A stretch of DNA of 54,811 bases from Deltaproteobacteria bacterium (GTDB taxonomy: Bacteria; Desulfobacterota; Desulfobulbia; Desulfobulbales; Desulfurivibrionaceae), in the NCBI GenBank assembly GCA_021847425.1, contig JAJZRF010000012.1:1-54811 (forward strand). The letters run 5' to 3'. This document shows, piece by piece, positions 33,541 through 40,214 of the stretch. Made by a program: the position numbers and the translations under genes. Under the pieces are notes generated by a model that was not told where the DNA came from, made no database searches, and saw nothing but the letters and a program-made list of their open reading frames with translations. The number at the start of each line of letters is the position of its first letter. Positions within the stretch are counted from its first letter, which is position 1.

Positions 33541-33662
33541 TTCTGGAAACTGTCCCCGGAACTCCCCCGTCCCCGGAACTCCCCCGGAACTCCGGTTGTC
33601 CCCAGAACTCCGGTGGAACTCCGTCCTTGTAGCAAAATCGATGCAGCGGAACGATCCGCTTG
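33541..33662. repeat. Cluster of CCCCGGAACTCC-type short repeats after RAYT
   Basis: Contains ACTGTCCCCGGA (33549-33560), then several degenerate iterations of CCCCGGAACTCC and GTTGTCCCCAGAACTCC. These resemble the ends of REP-like units acted on by RAYTs. They fill most of the gap to the vapC stop. Confidence 0.7.
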
Positions 33663-34058
33663 TCACCAGATTGTTTTCAGGTGGGGATAATGGCGCAGTT
33701 TCTCGTCCTTGGTTACCAGTACTGCTCCAAGCGACAATGCGGTGGTCACGATGATCCGGTCGGCGGGATCGGCGTGGGGGAAATCCGGCAGCCTGACGGA
33801 TTCAACGGCAATGGCGTTGCTCACTGGCACAAAGGTAAGAAATGGCAGAGCCTCGCAGCGATAAAGCCAGTCACGCACATCCAGCGCCAATCGCAAACGG
33901 CCTCGTTCGACCAGCAACGCTATTTCCCAGGAACATATGCAGGACACATGCACCGAGTTTGACCCGACAGCCCCATCGATCGCCTTTTTTGCTGGTTTGC
34001 TCAAGGTGGTGGAACCATTCACCCACCAGAGCAAAACGTGCGTATCCAGCACGATCAT
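33663..34058 (-). CDS. VapC-like PIN-domain toxin
   Basis: 131 residues. The PIN acidic residues are visible in MIVLDTHVLLWWV (Asp5), CSWEIALLVERGRL (Glu) and DFPHADPADRIIVTTALSLGAVLVTKDEKL (two Asp). PIN toxins are magnesium-dependent RNases, often cutting initiator tRNA or rRNA. The start overlaps the antitoxin stop by four bases (ATGA). The DTHVLLWW variant is typical of the subfamily paired with Phd-type antitoxins. Confidence 0.9.
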   Translation of the reverse strand: MIVLDTHVLLWWVNGSTTLSKPAKKAIDGAVGSNSVHVSCICSWEIALLVERGRLRLALDVRDWLYRCEALPFLTFVPVSNAIAVESVRLPDFPHADPADRIIVTTALSLGAVLVTKDEKLRHYPHLKTIW

Positions 34059-34288
34059 TTTAGCGCCTCCCAATCTTCCGCGCCGACCGGCTCCAGAGGG
34101 GCATCGTATTTCAAGACGGTGTTGCGCAGCCCCTGGAAACATTCCTCCGGGTCCGCGACAAAAGGGACCACCTTGAGAACCGGGCGGCCATGGTCGGTTA
34201 TGATCAACTCCTCGCCGGTTTGCTCAATTTTGCGAAAATACTCCAGCGAATGCGGCTTGAATTGGGATTTTGACACAGCTTGCGGCAT
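34055..34288 (-). CDS. Phd-like antitoxin of the PIN toxin
   Basis: 77 residues. SLEYFRKIEQTGEELIITDHGRPVLKVVPF is the Phd/YefM signature of a beta-hairpin and helix used for DNA binding and dimerisation; the C-terminal part binds the toxin. It is the first gene of the pair. A perfect palindromic operator lies 18 bases upstream of its start, consistent with autoregulation by the antitoxin-toxin complex. Confidence 0.88.
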   Translation of the reverse strand: MPQAVSKSQFKPHSLEYFRKIEQTGEELIITDHGRPVLKVVPFVADPEECFQGLRNTVLKYDAPLEPVGAEDWEALK

Positions 34289-34306
34289 GGGGCACCTCCA
34301 TCTTTG

Positions 34307-34334
34307 ATTATGACCATGTTATCATGGTCATAAT
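34307..34334 (-). promoter_or_regulatory. Palindromic operator of the PIN toxin-antitoxin pair
   Basis: ATTATGACCATG and CATGGTCATAAT are perfect 12-bp arms around the spacer TTAT. It lies directly upstream of the antitoxin gene, the position of Phd-type operators. Confidence 0.75.
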
Positions 34335-34339
34335 ATGCT

Positions 34340-34465
34340 TGCAAGGCAAAAAAACGAGCGGAGAGGCAAGGGTATTATGCGGTGACGGTTTCCGGTAACT
34401 GGAGAGTGATTTTCAGGTTTGAAGGGAACGATGCCGTGAATGTCGATTATCTTGATTACCATTAA
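34340..34465 (+). pseudogene. 3' remnant of a higB toxin gene
   Basis: In the frame ending with the TAA at 34463-34465 the translation reads ERQGYYAVTVSGNWRVIFRF and then EGNDAVNVDYLDYH, the hallmark C-terminus of HigB toxins. A stop at 34331-34333 and loss of homology just beyond it show that the N-terminal half (about 50 residues) is gone. The break falls at the PIN-pair operator, so that module appears to have replaced the front of higB. Confidence 0.8.
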
Positions 34466-34476
34466 TGAGGGCAACG

Positions 34477-34767
34477 ATGTTGATGCACGATCCGCCACAT
34501 CCCGGCGAACTGATCCGGGACATATGCCTTGAACCTTTGGGGCTTACAGTTACCGAGGCCACAGCGGGGCTTGGCATAACCAGGAAAACTCTGTCCAGCC
34601 TTTCGAACGGGCATTCCTGTGTGACGCCGGTTATGGCCATCCGCTTGTCCAAGGCCTTTGGCGGAAGCCCTGAAAGCTGGCTGAACCACCAGAGGCAGTT
34701 TGACCTGTGGCATGCCCAGCAAAAGGCGGCAAGTTTGAAAGTGAAGGATTTTTGCCACGCCGCTTGA
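34477..34767 (+). CDS. higA: HigA-family antitoxin, orphaned
   Basis: 96 residues. MHDPPHPGELIRDICLEPLGLTVTEATAGLGITRKTLSSLSNG is the XRE-type helix-turn-helix of HigA, and SKAFGGSPESWLNHQRQFDLWHAQ the typical C-terminus. The ATG at 34477 follows GAGG at six bases; an ATG at 34465 would add four residues. In intact loci higB comes first, as here, but only its last 40 or so codons survive. The antitoxin may persist as a regulator or as protection against other HigB toxins. Confidence 0.88.
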   Translation: MLMHDPPHPGELIRDICLEPLGLTVTEATAGLGITRKTLSSLSNGHSCVTPVMAIRLSKAFGGSPESWLNHQRQFDLWHAQQKAASLKVKDFCHAA

Positions 34768-34826
34768 AAAAATGAATTGCGAGAACAGGTTAAACTCCCA
34801 TCACGGCGAATTTCGACTCAATTCGC

Positions 34827-35105
34827 TTACGGCCACCGCAGAGAATGATGCAGAAGGCGGACAAGGTGCACGTCTCCTTTTCGCACCCGGTAAACAACAA
34901 CAAACGGGGTGCCGGAAACAACAAGCTCCTTCGTATCCGCCAACCGCCCCGGCCTACCCAGGTTGGGCTGGTCTTGCAGAAGTTCCACCGCTTCCCTGAT
35001 TCTGCTTGCCATTCGCCTTGCCGCCGTGGGGTTTTCCTGGGCAATATACTCGCCTGCCGCTTTCAGGTCATCAAGCGCGGGCGCAGCCCATTCAAGCCTT
35101 CGCAT
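34827..35105 (-). CDS. parE-like: ParE-like toxin (RelE/ParE superfamily)
   Basis: 92 residues. MRRLEWAAPALDDLKAAGEYIAQENPTAARRMASRIREAVELLQDQPNLGRPGRL and the C-terminal VVYRVRKGDVHLVRLLHHSLRWP match ParE/RelE toxins, with the conserved QPNLGRPGR turn. ParE toxins poison DNA gyrase; relatives cut mRNA. The ATG at 35105 overlaps the antitoxin by 14 bases. Confidence 0.88.
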   Translation of the reverse strand: MRRLEWAAPALDDLKAAGEYIAQENPTAARRMASRIREAVELLQDQPNLGRPGRLADTKELVVSGTPFVVVYRVRKGDVHLVRLLHHSLRWP

Positions 35106-35343
35106 TTTTTCCCCAGGTATTGAGGATGGCGATTGCCTGCTCATGGCTTTTCAGGTCGCCACGCTCGGCGGCGGCAAGACCCTCCTTGATCGCTTCCACC
35201 TGCCATTCCTGGACATTGAGAAATTCCTCAATCGCCTGTGCCGCCAGAAACGACTTTGAGCGGTGGGTTGTTTGTGCCAGGGCTGTCAAACGCTCAGCCA
35301 GATCAGTGGATACCCGTGTGGAAACCAGTATCGTTTCATTCAT
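35092..35343 (-). CDS. parD-like: Ribbon-helix-helix antitoxin (ParD/CopG type)
   Basis: 83 residues. The N-terminal TILVSTRVSTDLAERLTALAQTTHRSKSFLAAQAIEEFL is a ribbon-helix-helix DNA-binding domain, and the tail (EWQVEAIKEGLAAAERGDLKSHEQAIAIL) is the toxin-binding part common to antitoxins of ParE-type toxins. First gene of the pair, with an imperfect palindrome just upstream. Confidence 0.9.
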   Translation of the reverse strand: MNETILVSTRVSTDLAERLTALAQTTHRSKSFLAAQAIEEFLNVQEWQVEAIKEGLAAAERGDLKSHEQAIAILNTWGKNAKA

Positions 35344-35371
35344 GCCTGTCGCCTCTTCGATTTGTATACAT

Positions 35372-35394
35372 TGTCATCATAAGTGATGATAGCA
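35372..35394 (-). promoter_or_regulatory. Imperfect palindrome upstream of the ParD-like gene
   Basis: A 23-bp sequence in which 16 positions match its own reverse complement (core TCATC...GATGA). It lies 29 bases upstream of the antitoxin start and is a candidate operator. Confidence 0.45.
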
Positions 35395-35413
35395 TGATTT
35401 CAGTAGAGAGACA

Positions 35414-35443
35414 AGCTCGTAGCCTCCCAGCTCGTAGCCTCCC
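35414..35443. repeat. 15-bp tandem duplication
   Basis: AGCTCGTAGCCTCCC occurs twice in direct succession. It lies in a 337-bp gene-free gap between the ParD-like gene and metV that otherwise holds only the operator, one hairpin and a terminator. Confidence 0.85.
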
Positions 35444-35582
35444 AGTGGGTGGACTATGGGGCAGGCTTGAATTTCAGACATTTGCCCGCGCTCTATGCTG
35501 GTATGGTCCGTAATCCCAGTTTATGCGGCGGGTTTTTATAATTGAGTGAGGGAGTTCTCTGCCCAGGCAATCTTTTCCTTGC

Positions 35583-35619
35583 TCCGCCAGGCACGGTGCT
35601 ATGCGCTATGCCTGGCGGA
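35583..35619. repeat. Hairpin with 11-bp perfect stem
   Basis: TCCGCCAGGCA and TGCCTGGCGGA flank a 15-base loop, directly beside the metV terminator. It has no T tract of its own, so it may act as an mRNA-end stabiliser or be a REP-like unit. Confidence 0.6.
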
Positions 35620-35621
35620 CT

Positions 35622-35662
35622 AAAAAAAAGGCGAAACGCTGATAGCGTTCCGCCTTTTTTTA
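35622..35662 (-). terminator. Bidirectional terminator after metV
   Basis: The arms GGCGAAACGCT and AGCGTTCCGCC around GAT (one mismatch) are bordered by eight A on one side and seven T on the other, so it works in both directions. It ends the hdrC-mvhD-metV unit. Confidence 0.88.
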
Positions 35663-35680
35663 ATGAATCACAAGAATAGA

Positions 35681-36349
35681 TCAGACAGTCAGATCGTTGC
35701 GCAGGGTTTTGCGGGGACCGCCGTGGCCTGCCGTGCTCCAGTCCCGGATGGGGGCGATGGCTGCAAGGCCTTCCTTGTTGTCGATACGCACCAGTTTGTC
35801 GTGGATGGACTGCCAGATGCAGGGAACGTCCTTGTGAATCTCGCAACGTCCGCCCACCGAACCGCCGCAGGGGCCGTTCATCAGGCTTTTGGCGCAGCGG
35901 GCCACCGGGCAGAGGCCGCCGGTGAGGTGGAGGACGCAGTTGCCGCAACCGGCGCATTGCTCGCTCCACACGCCCTGCTCGGCGGAACCGCCGAAGGATA
36001 AGGTGTTCACCCCCGGATATACCTTGGCCATGGGCCGCAGGTTGGCGATGAAGTTGACCCCCACCCCGCAGGCCATGGAAACGATGGCGTCGTACTGGCC
36101 GTCCCACTGGTCGATGGAGTCGACGTATTCCTTGTCGCACTGGCGCACCAGGGTGGCCTCGATGGTCGAAACCTCCTGGCCTGCCTTCTGCTTGCCCAAC
36201 CGGATCAGGGAGGCGAGGATCTCCACCTCGCGCTCGCCCCCGGCAGAACAGACCGTAACGCAGCCGCGGCAGCCCAGAACCAGGATGCGCTTGGCGTCCT
36301 TCACCATGTCCATGATTTCATTGATGGGTTTTCTTTCGGCAATAATCAT
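35681..36349 (-). CDS. metV: MetV, methylene-THF reductase C-terminal/zinc-binding subunit
   Basis: 222 residues, rich in cysteine: GCRGCVTVCSAGG, ACGVGVN, CAGCGNCVLHLTGGLCPVARC and LMNGPCGGSVGGRCEIHKDVPC. This is the MTHFR C-terminal (MetV) family that forms a complex with MetF in acetogens and other Wood-Ljungdahl organisms and is thought to pass electrons from iron-sulfur partners to the MetF flavin. It overlaps mvhD by four bases (ATGA). A second MetV-like domain is fused to MetF 4 kb away. Confidence 0.9.
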   Translation of the reverse strand: MIIAERKPINEIMDMVKDAKRILVLGCRGCVTVCSAGGEREVEILASLIRLGKQKAGQEVSTIEATLVRQCDKEYVDSIDQWDGQYDAIVSMACGVGVNFIANLRPMAKVYPGVNTLSFGGSAEQGVWSEQCAGCGNCVLHLTGGLCPVARCAKSLMNGPCGGSVGGRCEIHKDVPCIWQSIHDKLVRIDNKEGLAAIAPIRDWSTAGHGGPRKTLRNDLTV

Positions 36350-36780
36350 TTCGCGCCTCCCTGAAACGGGCTCGGGCCCAAGGTGGTAATACGTTCATCC
36401 ATCTCCTGGGCCGCCTTGACGAAATCGGGGTGGAAGCCGCGCTCCAGGTGATACATCTCGATGCGTTCCGGTTCGACCCCGAGTTCGGCCAGGGCCTTCT
36501 TGATGGCGCCCACCCGTTTGGCGGCCCGCTGGCTGCCCATGAGGTTGTGGCATTTGTCTACAGGGCAGCCGGCCACATACACGCCGTCCGCCCCATCTTC
36601 AAAGGCCTTGAGCAGGGTGGAGACCTCGAGTTTGCCGGTGCAGACCAGACGGTGGATGGTCACGCTTTTGGGAAAGCCGTCGGCCCGCAACCCTTCCGGC
36701 CCTTCGGCCAGGGTCTGCTGGGAGGTGTAATGGCAACAGAATGCTTGGATATTCGGGGTAAAGGGCATGGAATTCACCAT
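36346..36780 (-). CDS. mvhD: MvhD-like hydrogenase/heterodisulfide reductase iron-sulfur subunit
   Basis: 144 residues. FCCHYTS near the N-terminus, RLVCTGKLEVSTLLKAFEDGADGVYVAGC and KCHNLMGSQRAAKR match MvhD, the [2Fe-2S] protein that links hydrogenases or other donors to HdrA. It sits between an HdrC-like protein and MetV, each nearly contiguous, so it likely relays electrons within a methylene-THF reductase complex. No HdrA gene is present in the window. Confidence 0.9.
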   Translation of the reverse strand: MVNSMPFTPNIQAFCCHYTSQQTLAEGPEGLRADGFPKSVTIHRLVCTGKLEVSTLLKAFEDGADGVYVAGCPVDKCHNLMGSQRAAKRVGAIKKALAELGVEPERIEMYHLERGFHPDFVKAAQEMDERITTLGPSPFQGGAK

Positions 36781-36781
36781 A

Positions 36782-37348
36782 TTACAGGGCTGTGCCGCAG
36801 GCGGCGATCAGTCGCTCGTCCTCGGACTCGTTGAGGCGGATGGCCTGGGCCGGACATTCGGAGGGGCAGATGCCGCACCCCCGGCATTCCTGGGGATCGA
36901 TGGCCGCCTTGCCCTGGTCGTCGATCTTGGGAATCCGCCAGGGGCAGACCCGGATACAGGTGAGGCAGGAAACGCAGAGATCGCGTTCCACCCAGGCGGC
37001 CTTGCCCTTGTCGAGCAGATCCTGGGAGGTGATGTAGCCTGCTTTCATGGCCAGCTGGCGCAGGGCGACCATGATCTCGGCAAAACGGACGTCCTGGGGG
37101 CAGACAAAGATGCAGCTGCGGCACCGGGAGCAGAACCAGAGCAGATCGGATTTGAGCAGCGCCTCTTTCAGCCCCATGCGGATCATGTGGATGATCTTCC
37201 GGGGGTCGAAGTCGGGGATCGCCTGACTGACCGGACAGATGCCGCTACAGGCGCCGCAGGAAAAACAGCGGTTCAGGAATTCGCCCCCCGGAATCGCCGT
37301 TACCTCGGCGCTGAAGGCCGAATTGATATCCTTGCTGGAGATTGCCAT
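36782..37348 (-). CDS. hdrC-like: HdrC-like protein with extra ferredoxin domain
   Basis: 188 residues with four [4Fe-4S] motifs. Two are HdrC-type (CFSCGACSGICP at about 28-39 and CSRCRSCIFVCP at about 73-84), and two belong to an added ferredoxin-like domain (CVSCLTCIRVCP and CRGCGICPSECP). Ordinary HdrC has only the first pair. It precedes mvhD by one base and probably acts as the iron-sulfur wire of the complex. HdrA and HdrB, the flavin and disulfide subunits, are not nearby. Confidence 0.88.
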   Translation of the reverse strand: MAISSKDINSAFSAEVTAIPGGEFLNRCFSCGACSGICPVSQAIPDFDPRKIIHMIRMGLKEALLKSDLLWFCSRCRSCIFVCPQDVRFAEIMVALRQLAMKAGYITSQDLLDKGKAAWVERDLCVSCLTCIRVCPWRIPKIDDQGKAAIDPQECRGCGICPSECPAQAIRLNESEDERLIAACGTAL

Positions 37349-37542
37349 AACAAAGCCTCATGGTAAGGTATGAAACCCGGCAAGGGGCGCCGGATTAATT
37401 TCTTTCAGGTTGGCCCGGTGCGTTCCCGTTGAACCAATACAGCGTCGGCTACTCTAGCATAAAAAACAGCCCCGCCCAATAGGTATATCTACCGGAATAA
37501 GCGGTTTTTAGAGGGTCGGCCAGCGGAACCGGTGTCTTTGCC

Positions 37543-38514
37543 CTACACCAGAAAACGGAACTCACCCTTGCCCAACAGATCCTGAAGATGGAGCACGCCC
37601 GCCAGCTTGCCGTTGCGATCGGTTACGGGCAGAAAGGTGATTTCATGGCGTTGCATGATGCTGAGGGCGTCGGCGGCCAGGAGATCCGAGGTGATGGTTT
37701 TGGGCGCCGCGGTTATGGTATCCGCCAGGGTGAGCTCGTTCAGGCTGCCGTTTTTTTGACTGATAAGGCGGCGCAGGTCGCCATCGGTCAGGATGCCGGT
37801 GATTGTTTCCTCCTGCATGATCAGAACCGCGCCCAGATTTTTGGCGTTCAGCTCGGCAATGGCCTCCGGCAGGCTGGCGCGCTGGGAAACCTTGGGGATT
37901 GCAGTGCCGGTAAGCATCACCTCGGCGACATTGACCTTGAGGCGTTCGCCAAGGCTGCCGGCCGGATGGTTGCGCCGGAAATCGCTTGCCTTGAACTGCT
38001 TGAGGTTCAAGAGGACCACGGCCAGGGCATCGCCCATGGCCAGGGCGGCGGTGGTGCTGGCCGTGGGCGCCAATCCCAAGGGGCAGGCCTCCTGGGGCAC
38101 CGCGACCTTGAGTACCGCATCGGCGGTCAAGGCCAGGCTGGAAGCAGGATTGCCGGTCATGGCAATGATTTTGGTCCCGCGTTTTTTAAGGTTGGGGAGC
38201 AAAAGCCCGAGTTCCGCGGTTTCGCCGCTGTAGGAAATGGCAAGAATAACGTCCTGGGGGTCCACCATGCCGAGGTCGCCGTGCATGGCTTCCACCGGGT
38301 GGAGGAACAGGGCGGCAGTGCCGGTGCTGTTCATGGTGGCGGCGATCTTCTGGCCGATGATCCCTGATTTGCCGATGCCGGTGATCACCACCCTGGCCGG
38401 GCACGCCATGATCATGGCCACTGCCTTGTCAAAATCGGCATCGATCTGGTCGAGCAGGGCAATGATGCCTTCCGCTTCAATTCTGAGAACTTCCTTGGCC
38501 TGTTCAATGCTCAT
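37543..38514 (-). CDS. kdsD: D-arabinose-5-phosphate isomerase (KdsD/KpsF/GutQ)
   Basis: 323 residues. A SIS domain (ACPARVVITGIGKSGIIGQKIAATM, FLHPVEAMHGDLGMV, ISYSGETAEL) is followed by two CBS domains (VSQRASLPEAIAEL... and ITSDLLAADALSIMQRHEITFLPVTD). It makes arabinose-5-phosphate for Kdo and lipopolysaccharide core synthesis. The start at 38514 (MSIEQAKEVL) is chosen because the family begins there; upstream codons belong to the antisense of purF. It starts 16 bases after the purF stop. Confidence 0.94.
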   Translation of the reverse strand: MSIEQAKEVLRIEAEGIIALLDQIDADFDKAVAMIMACPARVVITGIGKSGIIGQKIAATMNSTGTAALFLHPVEAMHGDLGMVDPQDVILAISYSGETAELGLLLPNLKKRGTKIIAMTGNPASSLALTADAVLKVAVPQEACPLGLAPTASTTAALAMGDALAVVLLNLKQFKASDFRRNHPAGSLGERLKVNVAEVMLTGTAIPKVSQRASLPEAIAELNAKNLGAVLIMQEETITGILTDGDLRRLISQKNGSLNELTLADTITAAPKTITSDLLAADALSIMQRHEITFLPVTDRNGKLAGVLHLQDLLGKGEFRFLV

Positions 38515-38530
38515 TGGTCTGGGGAGGGTC

Positions 38531-39967
38531 CTATTTCTTGTCCGTGGACTGGCAGGCGTTCCTAGTGCCAAGGAGAAGCTTGCAGAATTCCTTGTCCGGC
38601 GCAACAGGATAATCCCCGTCAAAGCAGGCCTTGCAGTAGGAGTCCGCCGGGCCGCCGCACGCTTCCAGCAACCCCTCAAGGCTGAGGTAATAGAGGGAAT
38701 CAAGCCCCAGGTAATCGCGGATTTCATCAACGGTTTTTTTGTTGGCGATGAGCTCCCCGCCCGAGGGAAAGTCGATCCCGTAATAGCAGGGATTGCGGGT
38801 GGGAGGACAGCTGATCAGCATGTGGATTTCTTTCACCCCGGCCTCGCGCAGGGATTTGACCCTGGAGCGGCCAGTGGTGCCCCGGATGATGGAGTCGTCC
38901 AGGATGATGACCCGTTTATCTTTCAGAAAAGAGCGGATGGGGTTCAGTTTCACCCGCACCGAGAAGTCGCGCATGGACTGGGTGGGCTGGATAAAGGTGC
39001 GGCCCACGTAGTGGTTGCGGATCACCGCCATTTCGAGCGGAATGCCCGAGGCCTGGGAAAAGCCGATGGCCGCGTAGTTGCCGGAGTCGGGAAAGGGCAT
39101 GACGAAATCTGCGTCGATTTTGCATTCGCGGGCCAGGATTTCGCCCATGCGCTTGCGGCTCTGGTAAACGTTTATGCCGAAGATGTCGCTGTCCGGCCGG
39201 GCAAAATAGACCTGCTCGAAGATGCAGAAGCTGCGGCGCTGGCTGGTGTCGAGGCGGAGGGAGCGCTGGCCTTCGCGGTCGATGATCAGGATTTCGCCGG
39301 GCTCGATGTCGCGGATATACTGGGCCTCGACCAGGTCCAGGGCACAGGTTTCCGAGGCGACGATAAAGCCGCCGTTGTTGAGTTTGCCCAGGCAGAGCGG
39401 CCTGAAGCCACCGGCATCGCGCACGGCGATGAGCTTGTCCTCGGTCATGAGCAGGATGGAGTAGGCGCCCTTGATGCTCTCGAAGGTGTCGATGAGCGCC
39501 TTGTCAAGGCCAAGGTGGGAGCAGCGGGCGAGCAGATGGACCACCACCTCGCTGTCCATGGTGGACTGGAAGATGGAGCCCTTTTTCTCCAGCTCGTTGC
39601 GCAGGGAGCGGATATTGACCAGATTGCCGTTGTGGGCCACGGCCACGGTGCAGCCCTGGTGGGTGGCGGTGAACGGCTGGGCATTGATGATGTTGGAGGC
39701 GCCGGTGGTTGAGTAGCGGACATGGCCCACGGTGAGGTGGCCTTTCAGCCCTTGCAGGTCAGCCTCGCTGAAAACATCGTGCACCAGCCCCATCCCTTTG
39801 TGCTGGGAGATCTGGTTGCCGTCGCTGGCCACGATGCCGGCGCTTTCCTGGCCCCGGTGCTGGAGGGCGTAGAGGCCGAAGTAGGTAAGCTTTGCCGCGT
39901 CCTCGTGGCCGAAAATTCCACAAACGCCGCATTCGTCCTTGGGGCGTGATGCGTCTGAGTATGTCAT
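38531..39967 (-). CDS. purF: Amidophosphoribosyltransferase
   Basis: 478 residues; first step of purine synthesis. DECGVCGIFGHEDAAKL has the catalytic cysteine behind a short propeptide, as in the Bacillus-type enzyme that is processed and carries an iron-sulfur cluster. LQHRGQESAGI, GHVRYSTTGAS, the PRPP loop VIILDDSIIRGTTG and the late pair SYCKACFDGDYPV agree with that type. The start at 39967 fits the family N-terminus; the frame is open further upstream through the hairpin repeat without coding character. Confidence 0.96.
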   Translation of the reverse strand: MTYSDASRPKDECGVCGIFGHEDAAKLTYFGLYALQHRGQESAGIVASDGNQISQHKGMGLVHDVFSEADLQGLKGHLTVGHVRYSTTGASNIINAQPFTATHQGCTVAVAHNGNLVNIRSLRNELEKKGSIFQSTMDSEVVVHLLARCSHLGLDKALIDTFESIKGAYSILLMTEDKLIAVRDAGGFRPLCLGKLNNGGFIVASETCALDLVEAQYIRDIEPGEILIIDREGQRSLRLDTSQRRSFCIFEQVYFARPDSDIFGINVYQSRKRMGEILARECKIDADFVMPFPDSGNYAAIGFSQASGIPLEMAVIRNHYVGRTFIQPTQSMRDFSVRVKLNPIRSFLKDKRVIILDDSIIRGTTGRSRVKSLREAGVKEIHMLISCPPTRNPCYYGIDFPSGGELIANKKTVDEIRDYLGLDSLYYLSLEGLLEACGGPADSYCKACFDGDYPVAPDKEFCKLLLGTRNACQSTDKK

Positions 39968-40061
39968 GGCGTTTTGTCCCTCGTGATGTACTTGCCGTCC
40001 ACCCGGAAAAAAGGAGAAAATATACATCCTTTTATATGGATGGGAAATGTTTTTTTGTTTT

Positions 40062-40191
40062 GCAGCTGTCCAGCAGCACCACATCTGCTTCGGAGTCTCG
40101 CAGGCTCGCTTACCTGTCATCGGCCTACTCATGTGCAATAGCACACTTCGTAGACCTCTTCCTCGCATCTGCGGCACTGCTGGACAGCTGC
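40062..40191. repeat. Intergenic hairpin repeat, copy B
   Basis: 130 bp with 15-bp perfect outer arms GCAGCTGTCCAGCAG (40062-40076) and CTGCTGGACAGCTGC (40177-40191). An inner stem holds TGTGC-AATA-GCACA. It shares CATCTGCTTCG, CTGTCATCGGCCT and TGTGCAATAGCACACTTC with copy C. It lies between the metF stop and the purF start. Confidence 0.85.
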
Positions 40192-40214
40192 GTTTTTGGT
40201 GGTTAAGTGAGTAC

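Noticed and set aside
29724..35680. Prophage or integrative element
   Set aside because: No integrase, structural, replication or conjugation gene, and no clear att duplication other than the decayed secG/tRNA copy.
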